64,000 nt of DNA from Allacma fusca (lineage: Eukaryota; Arthropoda; Collembola; Symphypleona; Sminthuridae): NCBI GenBank assembly GCA_947179485.1, contig OX359250.1, positions 30,762,654-30,826,653 of the forward strand. The letters run 5' to 3'. The translations under genes were made by a program, and so were the position numbers. Below, piece after piece: positions 63,907 to 64,000 of this stretch; the first letter of the stretch is position 1, and each line of letters starts with the position of its first letter. The notes beneath the pieces are model-generated. The model was not told the DNA's origin. It searched no databases and worked only from the letters and a program-made list of their open reading frames with translations.

Positions 63907-63921
63907 ACATATTTATTACAG

Positions 63922-64000
63922 ACCCTGGTCATTACCCCAAGGATACAAAATACAGAGGAATTTATGCTCCGGAATCTGCCGCCGAGAATCCTCCCATCAA
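63922..64000 (+). CDS. Probable neuroligin exon 2, cut off by the window end
   Basis: The acceptor is ATATTTATTACAG. The phase needed from exon 1 (one base carried over) gives Asp followed by PGHYPKDTKYRGIYAPESAA and then ENPPI, open to the window edge. This position in neuroligins is the variable linker just before the VYIHGESYEW-type strand, where exons and alternative inserts vary, so lack of strong similarity is expected. The call rests on phase, strand, acceptor and open frame; it could belong to another gene. Confidence 0.45.

Larger units (their letters stand above)
35761..63921 (+). other. Neuroligin intron 1 (about 28 kb)
   Basis: It runs from the GTGAGT donor to the acceptor TTTATTACAG. 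No recognisable neuroligin domain sequence occurs between them. It is dense in GA/CT and CA/GT microsatellites, decayed short tandem repeats, a polypurine tract, a SINE head and a decayed coding-like stretch. The extent depends on the exon call at 63922. Confidence 0.5.

Overview
The window is eukaryotic nuclear DNA: AT-leaning, gene-poor, with spliced genes (GT-AG introns), AATAAA polyadenylation signals and very many GA/CT, CA/GT and ATAC-type microsatellites. The protein families (a PIX Rho-GEF, a TTK-type BTB C2H2 zinc-finger factor like lola/broad, and a neuroligin) point to an animal, most likely an arthropod. A crustacean such as a copepod is possible but is only inference.

Layout. (1) 3255-7283, plus strand: a complete ten-exon PIX/ARHGEF7-type gene (572 codons) with SH3, DH, PH, GIT-binding-like and coiled-coil segments in family order. 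All exon phases join. The exon that ends the PH domain can also be read straight through its donor for another 188 codons (5375-5938), which suggests an alternative C-terminus. (2) 7504-11977: AT-rich intergenic or 3' UTR sequence. (3) 11978-14372, minus strand: a two-coding-exon BTB zinc-finger transcription factor (482 codons). Its 5' non-coding exons must lie at higher coordinates. (4) 14.4-35.3 kb: mostly non-coding, with microsatellites, a 27-bp minisatellite, TIR-like transposon remnants and two coding-like islands (24.74-24.95 kb minus, 32.91-33.04 kb plus) that I cannot name. (5) 35331-64000, plus strand: the 5' coding exon of a neuroligin (signal peptide plus start of the esterase-like domain), then an intron of about 28 kb. 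A phase-compatible exon begins at 63922 and runs off the window. The intron holds a tRNA-derived SINE head, decayed coding-like sequence near 60-61 kb, a long polypurine tract and an over-represented 9-mer.

The three genes do not form an operon. PIX and neuroligin both have synaptic roles in other animals, and TTK-type BTB factors act in neural development, but nothing in the sequence links them here. The most useful leads are the PIX read-through isoform, the two or three orphan exons, and the unusual repeat content of the neuroligin intron. No CRISPR array, rRNA, intact tRNA or intact transposon was seen.
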